Assembly (NCBI GenBank): GCA_965644295.1
Contig: CBFFRP010000378.1
Span: forward strand, 186,001 to 250,000
Origin: Paraphysomonas bandaiensis
Taxonomy: Eukaryota; Chrysophyceae
DNA: 64,000 nucleotides
Direction of reading: 5' to 3'
The notes beneath the pieces are model-generated. The model did not search any database and had not been told where the DNA came from. It was given only the letters and a program-made list of their open reading frames with translations. A program made the position numbers and the translations under genes. Positions 11,858-21,879 of the stretch are shown here, piece after piece (position 1 is the first letter of the stretch; every line of letters starts with the position of its first letter).

Positions 11858-13195
11858 GGTAGCGAATGCGGAGGAGAGAAGGAGGATAGAGCTGATGTTC
11901 CATGGTTCGACGAGAGCAACGTTGAACAATGGATCGAAGACTTTGAGACGTTCCTTATGAGAAAGGAGCAGAGTGAGGTGGCTCTAGAAAGGCCACCAGA
12001 GGAAGAGGATTTCGGAATTCAACCCCTGAATAGTCTTGAGACCAAGTCCTACAAAGAAGCGGTGGACAAGTATTGGAAGGCGAATGCAATTGCCTACTCA
12101 TACTGCAGAGAGGCGGTGAAGCGATCTCCGAAGGCGCTGCAGAAGTTTCATCTGAAGCACAAGGAGTTCAAGGCAGCTGAAGGAAGAGTTAATAAGTTCA
12201 GCGCCAGAGAGATGGTTAGCACTCTTAAATCGTGTTTTGAAGGGGGAACACAAAACAAGATTAGTGCTCTGCTTGCTCAGTTTGGATCATTCGAGATGAA
12301 GCCAGGGGAGACCGCGAAAGAGTATGTACTGCGTTTTGAGCTGCTTCTTCGTGAACTTCAGGCGCATAACCAAACGGTAACGGAAGAATCAAAAATTAGT
12401 AGGCTGAAGGAGGGAATTATCAGTGATGAATATGACGGTTTGAATTATGCCCTGTATTTAATGCCCGATGATGTACCATATGAATTGCTATCCAAACGTA
12501 TCGAACAGTTCGACGACACCAAGTATGGGAGGAAAATCATAGAGAAGAAGCGCAAGAGCACGGAGGAGCTGAATCATATTGAAAAGCCTCGAAAGAAAGA
12601 GAGAGTATCTACAAAGAGGAAGTGCACTTATTGCTCGAAGAAAGGTATAATACACAATCATAATACAGAACAATGTAGGAAGAAAAAGGGGGAAACGAAG
12701 GGACAAAGACCGGGCAGTAAGGAATATACAGGATGCAGAGTATGCAAATCCAAAAACCATCGCGCGAACGAATGTCCCCGAAATTCGACTGGAAAGACCA
12801 AGAAACCCCAGAAATCTGGGAAGGTTTTCACATTCGAGAATATCCGCAGAGGAGGAACCGAGTCTGACTCGGAGTCCGAAGCGAATATGCTTTATGACTG
12901 CGCTGTTGATATATATGATAAAAGTGACACATGTTGTATGATTGGTACTGCTGAACACTATACATACATAGATACATGCTGTTCATCATCAATGTTCTTG
13001 ATGAATGATGTGACCATGCTTGACACTCATATGAATACATCAAAGGTGATAAACGGATCTAAGAAGGGATCAGAGATTCATATCACAAGTGTGGGTTCCC
13101 GTGGAGCATGGAGAGACATAGAAATTTCAGATCAGATCAATCGATGCCTGTGCTCCGGACGTAAGCTGAACGAAATGGGCTATCGATTGATCTGA
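11840..13195 (+). CDS. Gag-like polyprotein fragment with two zinc knuckles
   Basis: 451 residues from the first in-frame ATG. The N-terminal half is a charged helical Gag core of the copia/UBN2 type (FEGGTQNKISALLAQFGSFE, then LRFELLLRELQ). It is followed by a basic stretch and two zinc knuckles: CTYCSKKGIIHNHNTEQC, a variant, and CRVCKSKNHRANEC, a standard C-x2-C-x4-H-x4-C. A later segment, YIDTCCSSSMFL, sits where copia elements have the aspartic protease D-S/T-G motif, but the glycine is replaced by cysteine, so protease activity is doubtful. The frame ends inside the inverted duplication, so the last residues are probably not native. No reverse transcriptase follows. Confidence 0.8.
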   Translation: MVISQYGSECGGEKEDRADVPWFDESNVEQWIEDFETFLMRKEQSEVALERPPEEEDFGIQPLNSLETKSYKEAVDKYWKANAIAYSYCREAVKRSPKALQKFHLKHKEFKAAEGRVNKFSAREMVSTLKSCFEGGTQNKISALLAQFGSFEMKPGETAKEYVLRFELLLRELQAHNQTVTEESKISRLKEGIISDEYDGLNYALYLMPDDVPYELLSKRIEQFDDTKYGRKIIEKKRKSTEELNHIEKPRKKERVSTKRKCTYCSKKGIIHNHNTEQCRKKKGETKGQRPGSKEYTGCRVCKSKNHRANECPRNSTGKTKKPQKSGKVFTFENIRRGGTESDSESEANMLYDCAVDIYDKSDTCCMIGTAEHYTYIDTCCSSSMFLMNDVTMLDTHMNTSKVINGSKKGSEIHITSVGSRGAWRDIEISDQINRCLCSGRKLNEMGYRLI

Positions 13196-13267
13196 TCTGA
13201 AATTTCTATGTCTCTCCATGCTCCACGGGAACCCACACTTGTGATATGAATCTCTGATCCCTTCTTA
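13060..13267. repeat. Palindrome: 86-bp perfect inverted repeat, 36-bp loop
   Basis: Arms 13060-13145 and 13182-13267 are exact inverse copies as far as I can read; the loop is 13146-13181. The left arm is gag/pol coding sequence. The right arm abuts the right direct repeat with a three-base overlap (TTA), suggesting a template-switch or snap-back event. Confidence 0.93.
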
Positions 13268-13383
13268 CATGACAACACACACAATTGTGTATACAATCAT
13301 AATAAAGTAATCTATCTAGTTTGACTAACTTAAACTTCTCTTACAACGATCTTAATCATCTGAAAATGGTCATTAGTCAATAT
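13265..13383 (+). repeat. Direct repeat, right copy (119 bp)
   Basis: Same sequence as 11739-11857 in the same orientation. Confidence 0.9.
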
Positions 13384-13576
13384 AAAGAAACTGTTACTCG
13401 CACGTTCACAACAGGTTGAGTCTACGAGATGCCCGTAATTACTTTTACACTTTAAATCTTCAACAATAGTTATTGTCTGTATTGCTAAGAAAAGGTAAGG
13501 CAGTGCAAATTCTTGAAACAATGAATAACACCCAGCACCCCAATGAAATATAGGAAATATTCCAAAACTAGGCAAA

Positions 13577-14706
13577 CTAGTTCTCCTTCTTCTGTTGCTG
13601 CTTCGCAAGCTTTTCTCTGTATCGGCGGCGGTGATCCTGATATAGTTACCCATATTAGTTGAATCTACAACAACGTAAACGTAACGAACCTCTACTCGTT
13701 TAAGAGCATTTGTAGCAGAAAAGGGGTTAGCCAGGGAGAAAAATTGCAAGACGGTGTGGAACCAGTATCCATTCACTTGCCATAAGTACTTCTTGCCTAA
13801 CTGAGCAAAAGTGCCTTTCACCAAAGCAATAGGCATAGGGGCAAACAATGTTCCTTTTTCCTTGCGATACTTGTTGGAGACAACATATAAAGGCATTACA
13901 ACGAGTATGTCGATTCCAGTACTAAGATACTCCATGTGCATTGATCGGGAGAACTGAGTCATGAATGCCCTGCAACAAGACAACAAAACATAAGACAGAT
14001 AAAACAGCATCTACATAAATATGAAATCTCACTTTGTCGCAGAGTAAATACTGATATAAGGCGATGGTAGGTTGCCGGAACCAGACGACACGTTCACAAT
14101 GGCACCAATGCCCTTCGGCTCCATGTATCGCAGAACAGTGCGGCTCATAAATATAGTGGAGTCGATGTTGCAATTAACCATATCAGAGCATTCTTTATCT
14201 GTAAGCTCTTGCAGTTTCTGAGGATATTGGTTTGCAATTCCAACATTATTAATTAGTAAGCCCAGACCACCCTCTTTGTCCATCTTTCCGCACTCTTCAT
14301 CTAATTTCTTGTAAAATTTCTCTCTTGCCGGGCCCATATCTGTGAAATCATATGCAATGTATCGAACATCAGTCTTATACATCTCTTTAATTTCAGTCGC
14401 CTGTTCTTTCAATTTATCCTCTGAGCGTGATATGAGCATGACTGAAACACCTCTCTTGGCAAGATAGTCCGCATATTCTTTCCCTATTCCAGAAGTTGAT
14501 CCTATATAAAATATCTTCATATAACTACAACTGTATTACTATCTCTTTCATATACCTGTAACTATAGCCCATTTTCCATATTTTAGTGGGTGTTTAGCAG
14601 GTTTAATGAATCTCCTGTAGATCCCTAAACACAGTCTCCATAACAAGACTGCGATAGTAAGAACACCAATATAATGAGCACACTGTGATAGAATACATGA
14701 TGACAT
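13577..14706 (-). CDS. Very-long-chain 3-oxoacyl-CoA reductase (HSD17B12/IFA38-like)
   Basis: NADPH-dependent short-chain dehydrogenase of the ER fatty-acid elongation cycle, reducing 3-oxoacyl-CoA. Minus-strand exons: 14556-14706, 14033-14501, 13696-13969, 13577-13636; introns are 54, 63 and 59 bp. The protein is 317 residues, the usual family size. A hydrophobic N-terminal segment (GVLTIAVLLWRLCLG) precedes KYGKWAIVTG. The cofactor motif TGSTSGIG is formed by the first splice. INNVGIANQYP follows, and the catalytic YSATK has Tyr203 and Lys207, with Lys207 completed by the second splice. The protein ends in KKEN, which fits the KKxx ER-retrieval signal. An ATG at 14520 opens the second exon's frame, but it lies in the intron and would remove the cofactor motif. 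Confidence 0.93.
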
Positions 14707-15559
14707 GTTTATTTTATGAATTAAATAATTAATTGTATCAATATATTGATATGTGTGTAGATGATTATGTATATATGAATCCTTAGGAGGTCACAGCATG
14801 TTAATTACGTGTACCTCGACTGCTGTATGTATATATATATGCATATACTAGTTAATGTACTTTTACCTATACAAAAAATAGTTCCATTTCATAGCCATTC
14901 CATACATTCCATCAGTGGTGTATGTAGTGGTGTCTGTATACAGTATACTGTATATACAGAGTGTAGTATGGAGATATTTCACAGATAAAACATCCAGTTT
15001 TTAGTAAAAATTAGAGTTTTATTTACAGTGTCCCAAATTTTTAACTATATGGGTACTCTGCTATGGTCTTGAGGTCGTGTAGAAACCCAGCAAATCTATA
15101 GAAACAGCCGTGTATAGCAGTATATAGCGTGCGTGTAGATACATCATACCACACATGCCATGTAGAGGATATTTACATACCAATCCACAGCACATGCTTA
15201 CATGCCAGTAATATACGTACACCAATCTCTCTCGTGCATAAAGGCTCCCCTCTCACATCACACAAGTCTCCTATCTATCTACTGACAATTATACATACGA
15301 AAATACAGCTATTTATATATAGAATACAGTTGCTAGTGGTATTAACAGTGTGATATACGCATAGATCACTGCACTGAACGATTGTCATTAAACATCACTG
15401 ATTGGATAACTCGAATTGAAGTGATCAGATTGAAGTGATCTGATTGGACGACAGATAGTGAAGTGAGTTCTGTGGTGTATATATACATATATAATGATAT
15501 CATATGACACATATAGGCATATAGGCATATAGAGCCCTCTATTCATACATAACAATCAC
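14707..15559. other. Divergent intergenic region, TATA-rich
   Basis: Between the reductase (leftward) and the membrane-protein gene (rightward). It contains several TATA/GTATAC palindromic stretches (for example near 14935-14960 and 15475-15500). No open frame or repeat family is recognised. Confidence 0.45.
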
Positions 15560-18434
15560 ATGAAAAGACCTTTAAAACCTCCCAAACCTCTTCCGAAACC
15601 ATCTTCCACACCATCCCCTCTGGAGACATCTTCATCACCACCTCAGACGGCTGCAGAACATCCATCTCCTCTACTAAACACGCCTGTATCATCCATAGAG
15701 TCTCCATCACCATTAAACTATGATAAACGATCATATTCTAGTAACCCTCCATCTCCATCGAAACGAATCCAGTTGAATGATGAAACTGACAGTCAGAGGA
15801 CACAGCCTGATAGGCTGCAGCCTCTAGATAGCTCTACACAGACCTCTACAATAGATTCCAATACATACACTACACATACTGATCGTATAGAAGAGAATAG
15901 TATCACAGACAATTCTCAATCTTCTCGTAAGACAAAATTTCTTTCACCAGAACATTGGCAGAAACCGACCCGTCCTCCTGTTGGCACTTCGTCACGCCCT
16001 TCTTATAACTCCTATAAGTATGAGCTCTCTCTGTCCGCTGATCCTCAGGGTGATGATGCTAGGGAAGATAGCGGAGGACGGAACCCCAGTCCTGCCCTTG
16101 GTGGCATTCATGGGGTTGATACTGATTCACTCCGCCTCCACATGTATCATAAGATTCATTATGGCGATGAATGGATGTTTATGACCGTTCTGATGCATGC
16201 TGTGCAGTTTTCAATTTTGATTACAATAGGCTATGCAGCACTTAACACTGTTGCATTTACGGTTCTGCTCTTTCTAGTTCTGCTTGTTATTTTATTATTG
16301 GGTCTTTCTCGATACTTCACTGTAAAACTTCCTCGGAGTCTTGATTGGTCGTACAAGACTATCCGTACCCCTGATCAAGAAACTGACATCGTGTCCGACA
16401 GTGTTATCTACTTGCTATCTGCCGCCGCTATCCTTGAGGGCGGGGCTTATGCTTTGTATCCTACGGCGTCAGCGGGGTATGATGAAGGAGTTATAAACCA
16501 GACTGGGTTTAGGTTTGTGATTGAGTTTTTTGTCTTCTTGTCATTGATATCTCCTCGTATAATTTCAGATCCTATGAAACACTATCTCAAACGCTCAGCT
16601 TTGCCTCCATCGTATTATTTGGCTTCCATAGAATATTAAGACCTTCCAACAGGCTTGACCCTCTCCGTACTGTATTCGAGGTATGTCGTGGTGTCGTAAA
16701 AATATTATTGTTACTGTTGTGTAGACATGTAATTGTGCATATTTTTAGTTAGAGATCGTGTCCATATGCTGGGATGCCCTCGATGGATCGTCTCTCTACG
16801 AGTTGATCAGTGCAAGTGTTATATCGCCATCGTTTGACACAAGCGCTCGGTTTCTCATGTGTTTTTGGTATCTATCTATTGGCCTACGTCTGGCGATGAT
16901 GTACTGTGCTCATTTAACGCCCACCACATACATATACCGCCACCTACTTTCCCCCGCATTGTCTTGGTCACCTGAGCCCACTGTGGACAGGACATTGTCC
17001 AGCATTTACTTCAGAGCATTTATCACCCTGATGATGTCATTTCCTCAGTTTTTTGCTGCCGGGCTCCGTATATCGCTGTGGAACAGAGGAGAATTGAGCT
17101 CTCTACAGCAAGAAATGATGGCCAAGAATATCCTTTTCTTGATACCTGCAGGAAGTGCTATTTTCACGCGCATGATGGTTAAGGGCCGGTACTGGAACAC
17201 AAGACAGCTATTGGTCGGAACAATACCATATCTGAATATCAAACTCAACATCATAAAACCATCAAGACAGTTTCAGATAGAAGTTCTACGCTACACTTTT
17301 GTCGTGACGTATTTGATTACTGGAGCTATGTTTTCATCGTTGCTGACCCATGTCACTGAAAGCTCAACTTTGTGGGTAAATAACGTGGCATCAGATGTCA
17401 TTTTATGTGCCATATTCTTACTACTCTGTCGAGCCGTGCATAAGCCTAAGGTCAGCAGTCTAAAGCCTGAACAAGTTAATCTAAGCATGACATAAAACAG
17501 GTTTGGATATTATTTCCACTCAAGTTGGCACTGGTGCTTGGAATAGTCATGTTCCTAAATTTGTATGTTGCTCGAATTCCAGCGATTTATAGGTAAACGA
17601 TTTATAGTTAGCACTGACGTTGCAGTTTCTTATATGAGTGATTAGGAATGTAAACGACATGGAGGAAGATGGGGAGACTTGGAGTTATAACAACGCATTG
17701 CTTATTGTACTTATTTCTATTGTTCCGATTTCCACGTACGCCTTGTTTTGGGCAGTATGTAACATGGTGTTCCACGCCGAGTTCACAGCTTGTCCAGAGA
17801 AGTAAGTCATTTGTTATGTGTATCTTATTTGTAATATATCGCAGTTACAATGCTGTTCATGATCCCGCGATTACTTTGGTGTCTTCTGCGACAATGCTGG
17901 AAGGTGCTTTAGATATAATATCCTGTGCTTCGCTTTTATCGCTGGCACAGATGGAAAATGTATGTCTCTGTTGTGAGAAGTGTAGGTCTCACCTCTTTTT
18001 TGTAGCTCCCAGATTATATGGATGGCGCTGTAATTTTCTTTGCCTTCATGGAAATAGTCAATGCATGCCAGTGTTTTGTCCTGCAGGTGCTGTTATCAGC
18101 GGGTTATGACGACACTCCAGCTCATTTAGTTCGATGGCGTGCCAATTTGCGACTGGGAAGAGGGGTTATTGATTTGGGAACATTCGCTCTTCGGCTTGCT
18201 CTTTGGATACAATTCAACGCTGTTACTAGTGTGTTTTTAGTCAAAAATTTGTATAATATTTTGCACACTATCAGTTTAGTGGAGAGAGGAAAAGGCGTAG
18301 AAAATTATCGCAAAGATGCTCTCTTTATGCAATACGTGCGACCAAAAGACTGGTATGGAATGAATCAAGACGAATGGAGAGAGGCTACAAGGGAAAGTCT
18401 ACCGGAGCAAGCGCAGTCGGGCCGAGCAGTGTAA
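15560..18434 (+). CDS. Polytopic membrane protein with long Pro/Ser-rich N-terminus, unknown function
   Basis: Seven exons: 15560-16611, 16653-16680, 16749-17450, 17501-17592, 17646-17801, 17845-17959, 18006-18434; introns are 41, 68, 50, 53, 43 and 46 bp, all GT-AG, and the 2574 coding bases keep one frame (857 residues). The first ~190 residues are Pro/Ser/Thr-rich, probably cytoplasmic and disordered. They are followed by about twelve hydrophobic spans, such as FTVLLFLVLLVILLLGL and KLALVLGIVMFLNL. Two similar segments, SAAAILEGGAYAL in the first half and SSATMLEGALDI in the second, suggest an internal duplication. I do not recognise the family; a transporter or GPCR-like protein is possible but not shown. 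The 28-bp second exon is the least certain, resting on frame and splice sites only. Confidence 0.8.
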
Positions 18435-20066
18435 ATTATAGATCGTAGCCTTATATGCAATGTAGTCATCCGTCCTACTTAACAGTGCTTTTTGTGTTGT
18501 TGGCAAGTACTCTAGAAACAATGATATAGCATAAAAAGGTCATTGCCAATTGTATGTGCCCGGAATCGACGCCGCTGTTTGGTGTTTAATTCCAAACAGG
18601 GTTTTGCCAATTAATACAACAAATATTATGCACGACTAGCGACTGTACCCTGCAACATGTATTAGTGATATACTTACACTTGCTATTCTACTCAAAATTA
18701 ATTAAAATAGCATTATTTATAGAGAAATGAAGTATTAAATATAATCGTTGACTATTTTAATAGTCGCTGATAGTTGGCTGCAATGTGCATTTTATATAGT
18801 GTTACAATTAGAATCCAGATTCATTACTCGGAAACATAGTAGCAGTTTAATACTAAATACTATTGCTTAGTCGATTTCTCTCCACTGAAACAACAATTTG
18901 AAACATCAATATCATCTGAACAAAACATATATTCAAACGATTCTCAACATATAAAACGTAATATTATTCTCCAAGATATAGACAAGAAGGTATTCACTGA
19001 ATTTTATAATACTACAACACTATGATATAAAATCCTTCCAAAAATTGATAACATCGGAACTGTTAAACACTGTCGAATCAAAATCTCTTTTGAGCCGTTA
19101 TTGATCGATATATCTCATAATAACCATCATGGAAACAATACGTCCAAAATAATACAACATTCGATCCATTGAATACCGAAATATCATACACCTTATGTCG
19201 ATCACTGACACATATACACATGGGAGCTCTAAATTGGACATATCAGCCTTTGCAATATGCTGCTTACACCCTCTATATATATAGAAAGATAAACAGACAT
19301 ATCCATATCCTCTCTTGCTCTTTGCCCTTCCTCTTCGCCGTTTTAGGCGATGAATCTTGGGCTAGCAATTCCTCTATCGGAGGAGCCTTGCCTCTTTTAC
19401 TATCCATCATAATATTATAATATCCCCATTTTGACTCAAAAAAAGCTTTTTTTGACCTGATTTTGTCTCAACAGGGCGCTCATATCAGCACCGGGCAAAT
19501 ATAGACATTCAACTTCAATATTCGGTTCAACAGAAGCTCACTTCTATCCTAAGTATGATAATGACAGTCGTATGTATGTGATTCAATTATAGTACACAAT
19601 TATAGAGAAACCACAATCATGAGCCAAATATCAAGAGCAGATCATCTAACACTCCAGGTTATATTCCATCCTTCGACTTCTGTAGAAGATCACAACGATG
19701 TCAGTGCAAGCGATCTATCTTCATAACCAGAACTTCATAACAACTTCAAGAATGTTTCAGGAGATTTTAAGTGCCATATCTGATGCTGTACAGGTGGTTA
19801 AGGGCAGTGGCACCCAGTTCTTTCAGAATTTGTATGTCTCATATCATACTCATACACGCATCATTTTAAGAATATATATATGCGACATATACGAACACTG
19901 ATTCATAGTGAATACAGCAGATGGTTATGAGATGACTATGACAGATATATATACAGTATATACTATTAGATATAGTACTACAGGCAGCATACACATTTCG
20001 TAGTACATACCTCTGCATCATGCTTGTGCGTACAGGTATACTGTATAGCGACATACAGCAGTACGG
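18435..20066. other. Intergenic region with two weak small ORFs
   Basis: Mostly AT-rich non-coding sequence. On the minus strand, an ATG at 19410 opens a 45-codon frame beginning MMDSKRGKAPPIEELL, basic and nuclear-protein-like. On the plus strand, 19698-19840 opens MSVQAIYLHNQ and continues through FQEILSAISDAVQVV. Either could be an exon of an unresolved gene, but neither has family support. Confidence 0.3.
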
Positions 20067-20463
20067 TACATACATACATACATACATACATACATACATA
20101 CATACATACATACATACATACATACATACATACATACATACATACATACATACATACATACATACATACATACATACATACATACATACATACATACATA
20201 CATACATACATACATACATACATACATACATACATACATACATACATACATACATACATACATACATACATACATACATACATACATACATACATACATA
20301 CATACATACATACATACATACATACATACATACATACATACACACATACATACATACATACATACATACATACATACATACATACATACATACATACATA
20401 CATACATACATACATACATACATACATACATACATACATACATACATACATACATACATACAT
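20067..20463 (+). repeat. (CATA)n microsatellite, about 397 bp
   Basis: Roughly 99 tandem tetranucleotide units with essentially one interruption (CACA near 20341). A shorter CATA run follows at 20543-20570. It lies about 200 bp upstream of the start codon at 20674. The long open frames across it in several phases are repeat artefacts. Confidence 0.98.
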
Positions 20464-20673
20464 CAGTGTCTCTATGTATATACGGTATATCCATATGAGA
20501 TATGCATAGTGCATTAACATTAAGATGGATTACGCATATATCCATACATACATACATACATACATACATACTTTAACATCTCTTTCAATTCATCTTATAT
20601 ATCTCATGTATTAAATAAACAAGTACTTATGCTGATATAAACAAACTATAACTGTATTTAGTATATCTCATCT

Positions 20674-21213
20674 ATGTCTCATCATACTGAAGTAGCTGCT
20701 GTTAGCTCTGTATTAGATAGCAACAGTGATATACATGATCCTGATATTAAATCTAAAGAATTCATTGATCAGAAAAATAAATCAAAATATATAAAAGAAA
20801 ATATTTCAGTTAATAGAATACAAAATTATCGTAAACGATCTACAGAAGAGTTTCTTAATACTGATGAGAGAAGAAATGCAGCTGATATTATTATCAAACG
20901 AGCACGAGATTATAAAATTGCTTTTGATACGGTTGAAAATGAATGTTCCCGTGATCCAACCTTAGTCGGATCAATTGCACAAGTAATGCATGCCTCTCAA
21001 GCGATAACAGATGGTAGTGAATGTAAAATTGAAACTTTACTACCATCGGCATTCATTGCGGCGGAAAATCTTCTACTGATGGAAGAAGCCATGCGCAATT
21101 TGACTGATTGTGGTGTACCTGGTTTGATACCGCTTGAATTGTCTCGGCGAGTATTGGATGCAGACATCGAAGATTCAAAAGAAATTGTTGTTACTGCTGA
21201 CTGCGACAGATGA
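20674..21213 (+). CDS. Hypothetical protein, probably missing a 3' exon
   Basis: 179 residues, hydrophilic and largely helical (ADIIIKRARDYKIAF, IAAENLLLMEEAMRNL), with no signal peptide or membrane span. The first third is very AT/Lys-rich and the rest more balanced, as in other genes of this window. Immediately after the stop, the +1 frame stays open to a stop at 21311-21313 and reads like protein (ARLHLYSHWYIQQLQQVNL), so the true C-terminus probably uses that frame through an intron or a frameshift that I could not place. A weak resemblance of the IPLEL segment to Mediator subunits was considered but is not convincing. Function unknown. Confidence 0.6.
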   Translation: MSHHTEVAAVSSVLDSNSDIHDPDIKSKEFIDQKNKSKYIKENISVNRIQNYRKRSTEEFLNTDERRNAADIIIKRARDYKIAFDTVENECSRDPTLVGSIAQVMHASQAITDGSECKIETLLPSAFIAAENLLLMEEAMRNLTDCGVPGLIPLELSRRVLDADIEDSKEIVVTADCDR

Positions 21214-21879
21214 AGCAAGACTTCATTTGTATTCACACTGGTATATTCAGCAATTACAACAAGTAAATTTGGAAACTGACCTTTGTATAGACGTTTTGAA
21301 CGCTAGTAGCTAGACCTCCCGGTGTTGTTTGTGTTGGTATGGGGGGATTGTATTATATAATTAATATTTATACTTATTACATTACTGAACAGGTATACCC
21401 CACAATACCACAAGACTAGAAGTACTAATTACCACCACAATCATTACCATACGATCTTATCTTATACAGTCAAATTTCAGTTTCCCTATTATTATTCCTA
21501 TCATCTCAATAGTCCATGTTGTTAATTGTTAATCACTACTATATTGTTCGTGGAACGGTCAAAGTTCAAATACCTTAGAATAACAGCTTTCAAACAGCAA
21601 AACTCATCATACGAAACTCTAAATACCTGCATACAATCATACTGACCAACTGACGAATAGTAGAGCTAGTGGTATGTAGAGTAGCTTCCTCTCTTTCCAA
21701 CGTTGTGTCTATGTGAATATTAGCACTTTCAGTCAAGAGATTCAAAACCTGATGACTGATGCCAGTATTGCAATTTAAACGCAATCACCATATTATTACG
21801 AAGAATCGAGACATAGACAACAAATAACAACTTAAATTCAAACCTATATTCTATAAGATATTTCTACATATCAAGTTTT
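21214..21879. other. Intergenic, with possible 3' extension and a weak minus-strand ORF
   Basis: 21214-21313 probably contains the end of the preceding gene in another frame. A 64-codon minus-strand frame at 21590-21784 (HQVLNLLTESANIHIDTTLE) looks protein-like, but has no ATG start or family. The remainder is AT-rich. Confidence 0.3.

Larger units (their letters stand above)
11739..13383 (+). mobile_element. Truncated copia-like retroelement: gag flanked by 119-bp direct repeats
   Basis: A gag-like open frame lies between two 119-bp direct repeats (11739-11857 and 13265-13383) that appear identical by eye. The left copy runs six codons into the open frame and contains its start codon, which is not how a normal LTR and primer-binding site are arranged. 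No reverse transcriptase, integrase, primer-binding site or polypurine tract is seen between the repeats, and the outer flanks (GACATGTG... and AAAGAAAC...) do not match as a target duplication. The right part is an inverted duplication (13060-13267). The element is best read as a rearranged, non-autonomous remnant lying downstream of, and convergent with, the reductase gene at 13577-14706. Confidence 0.75.

Noticed and set aside
11739-13383. Standard LTR retrotransposon
   Set aside because: No primer-binding site, polypurine tract, polymerase or target duplication, and the direct repeat overlaps coding sequence; described as a rearranged remnant instead.
13330-14010. Reductase C-terminus extending to 13330 into the retroelement repeat
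   Set aside because: A 59-bp intron (13637-13695) leads to a basic tail ending in KKEN and a stop at 13577, matching family length; the longer read-through has no similarity.
14029-14520. Reductase start at the ATG at 14520 (MKIFYI...)
   Set aside because: This ATG lies in an intron. Splicing 14556 to 14501 rebuilds the TGSTSGIG cofactor motif and adds the membrane segment.
16758-17495. Separate gene starting at 16758
   Set aside because: It is an internal exon; splicing at 16681-16748 and 17451-17500 keeps one continuous frame with flanking membrane segments.
19866-20569. Long open frames of Met-Tyr-Val-Cys or Thr-Tyr-Ile-His repeats on both strands
   Set aside because: Generated by the CATA microsatellite, which has no stop codon in any frame; same at 30004-30529.
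20674-21213. Mediator subunit (MED10-like)
   Set aside because: Only a few residues around IPLEL match; order and length do not fit.
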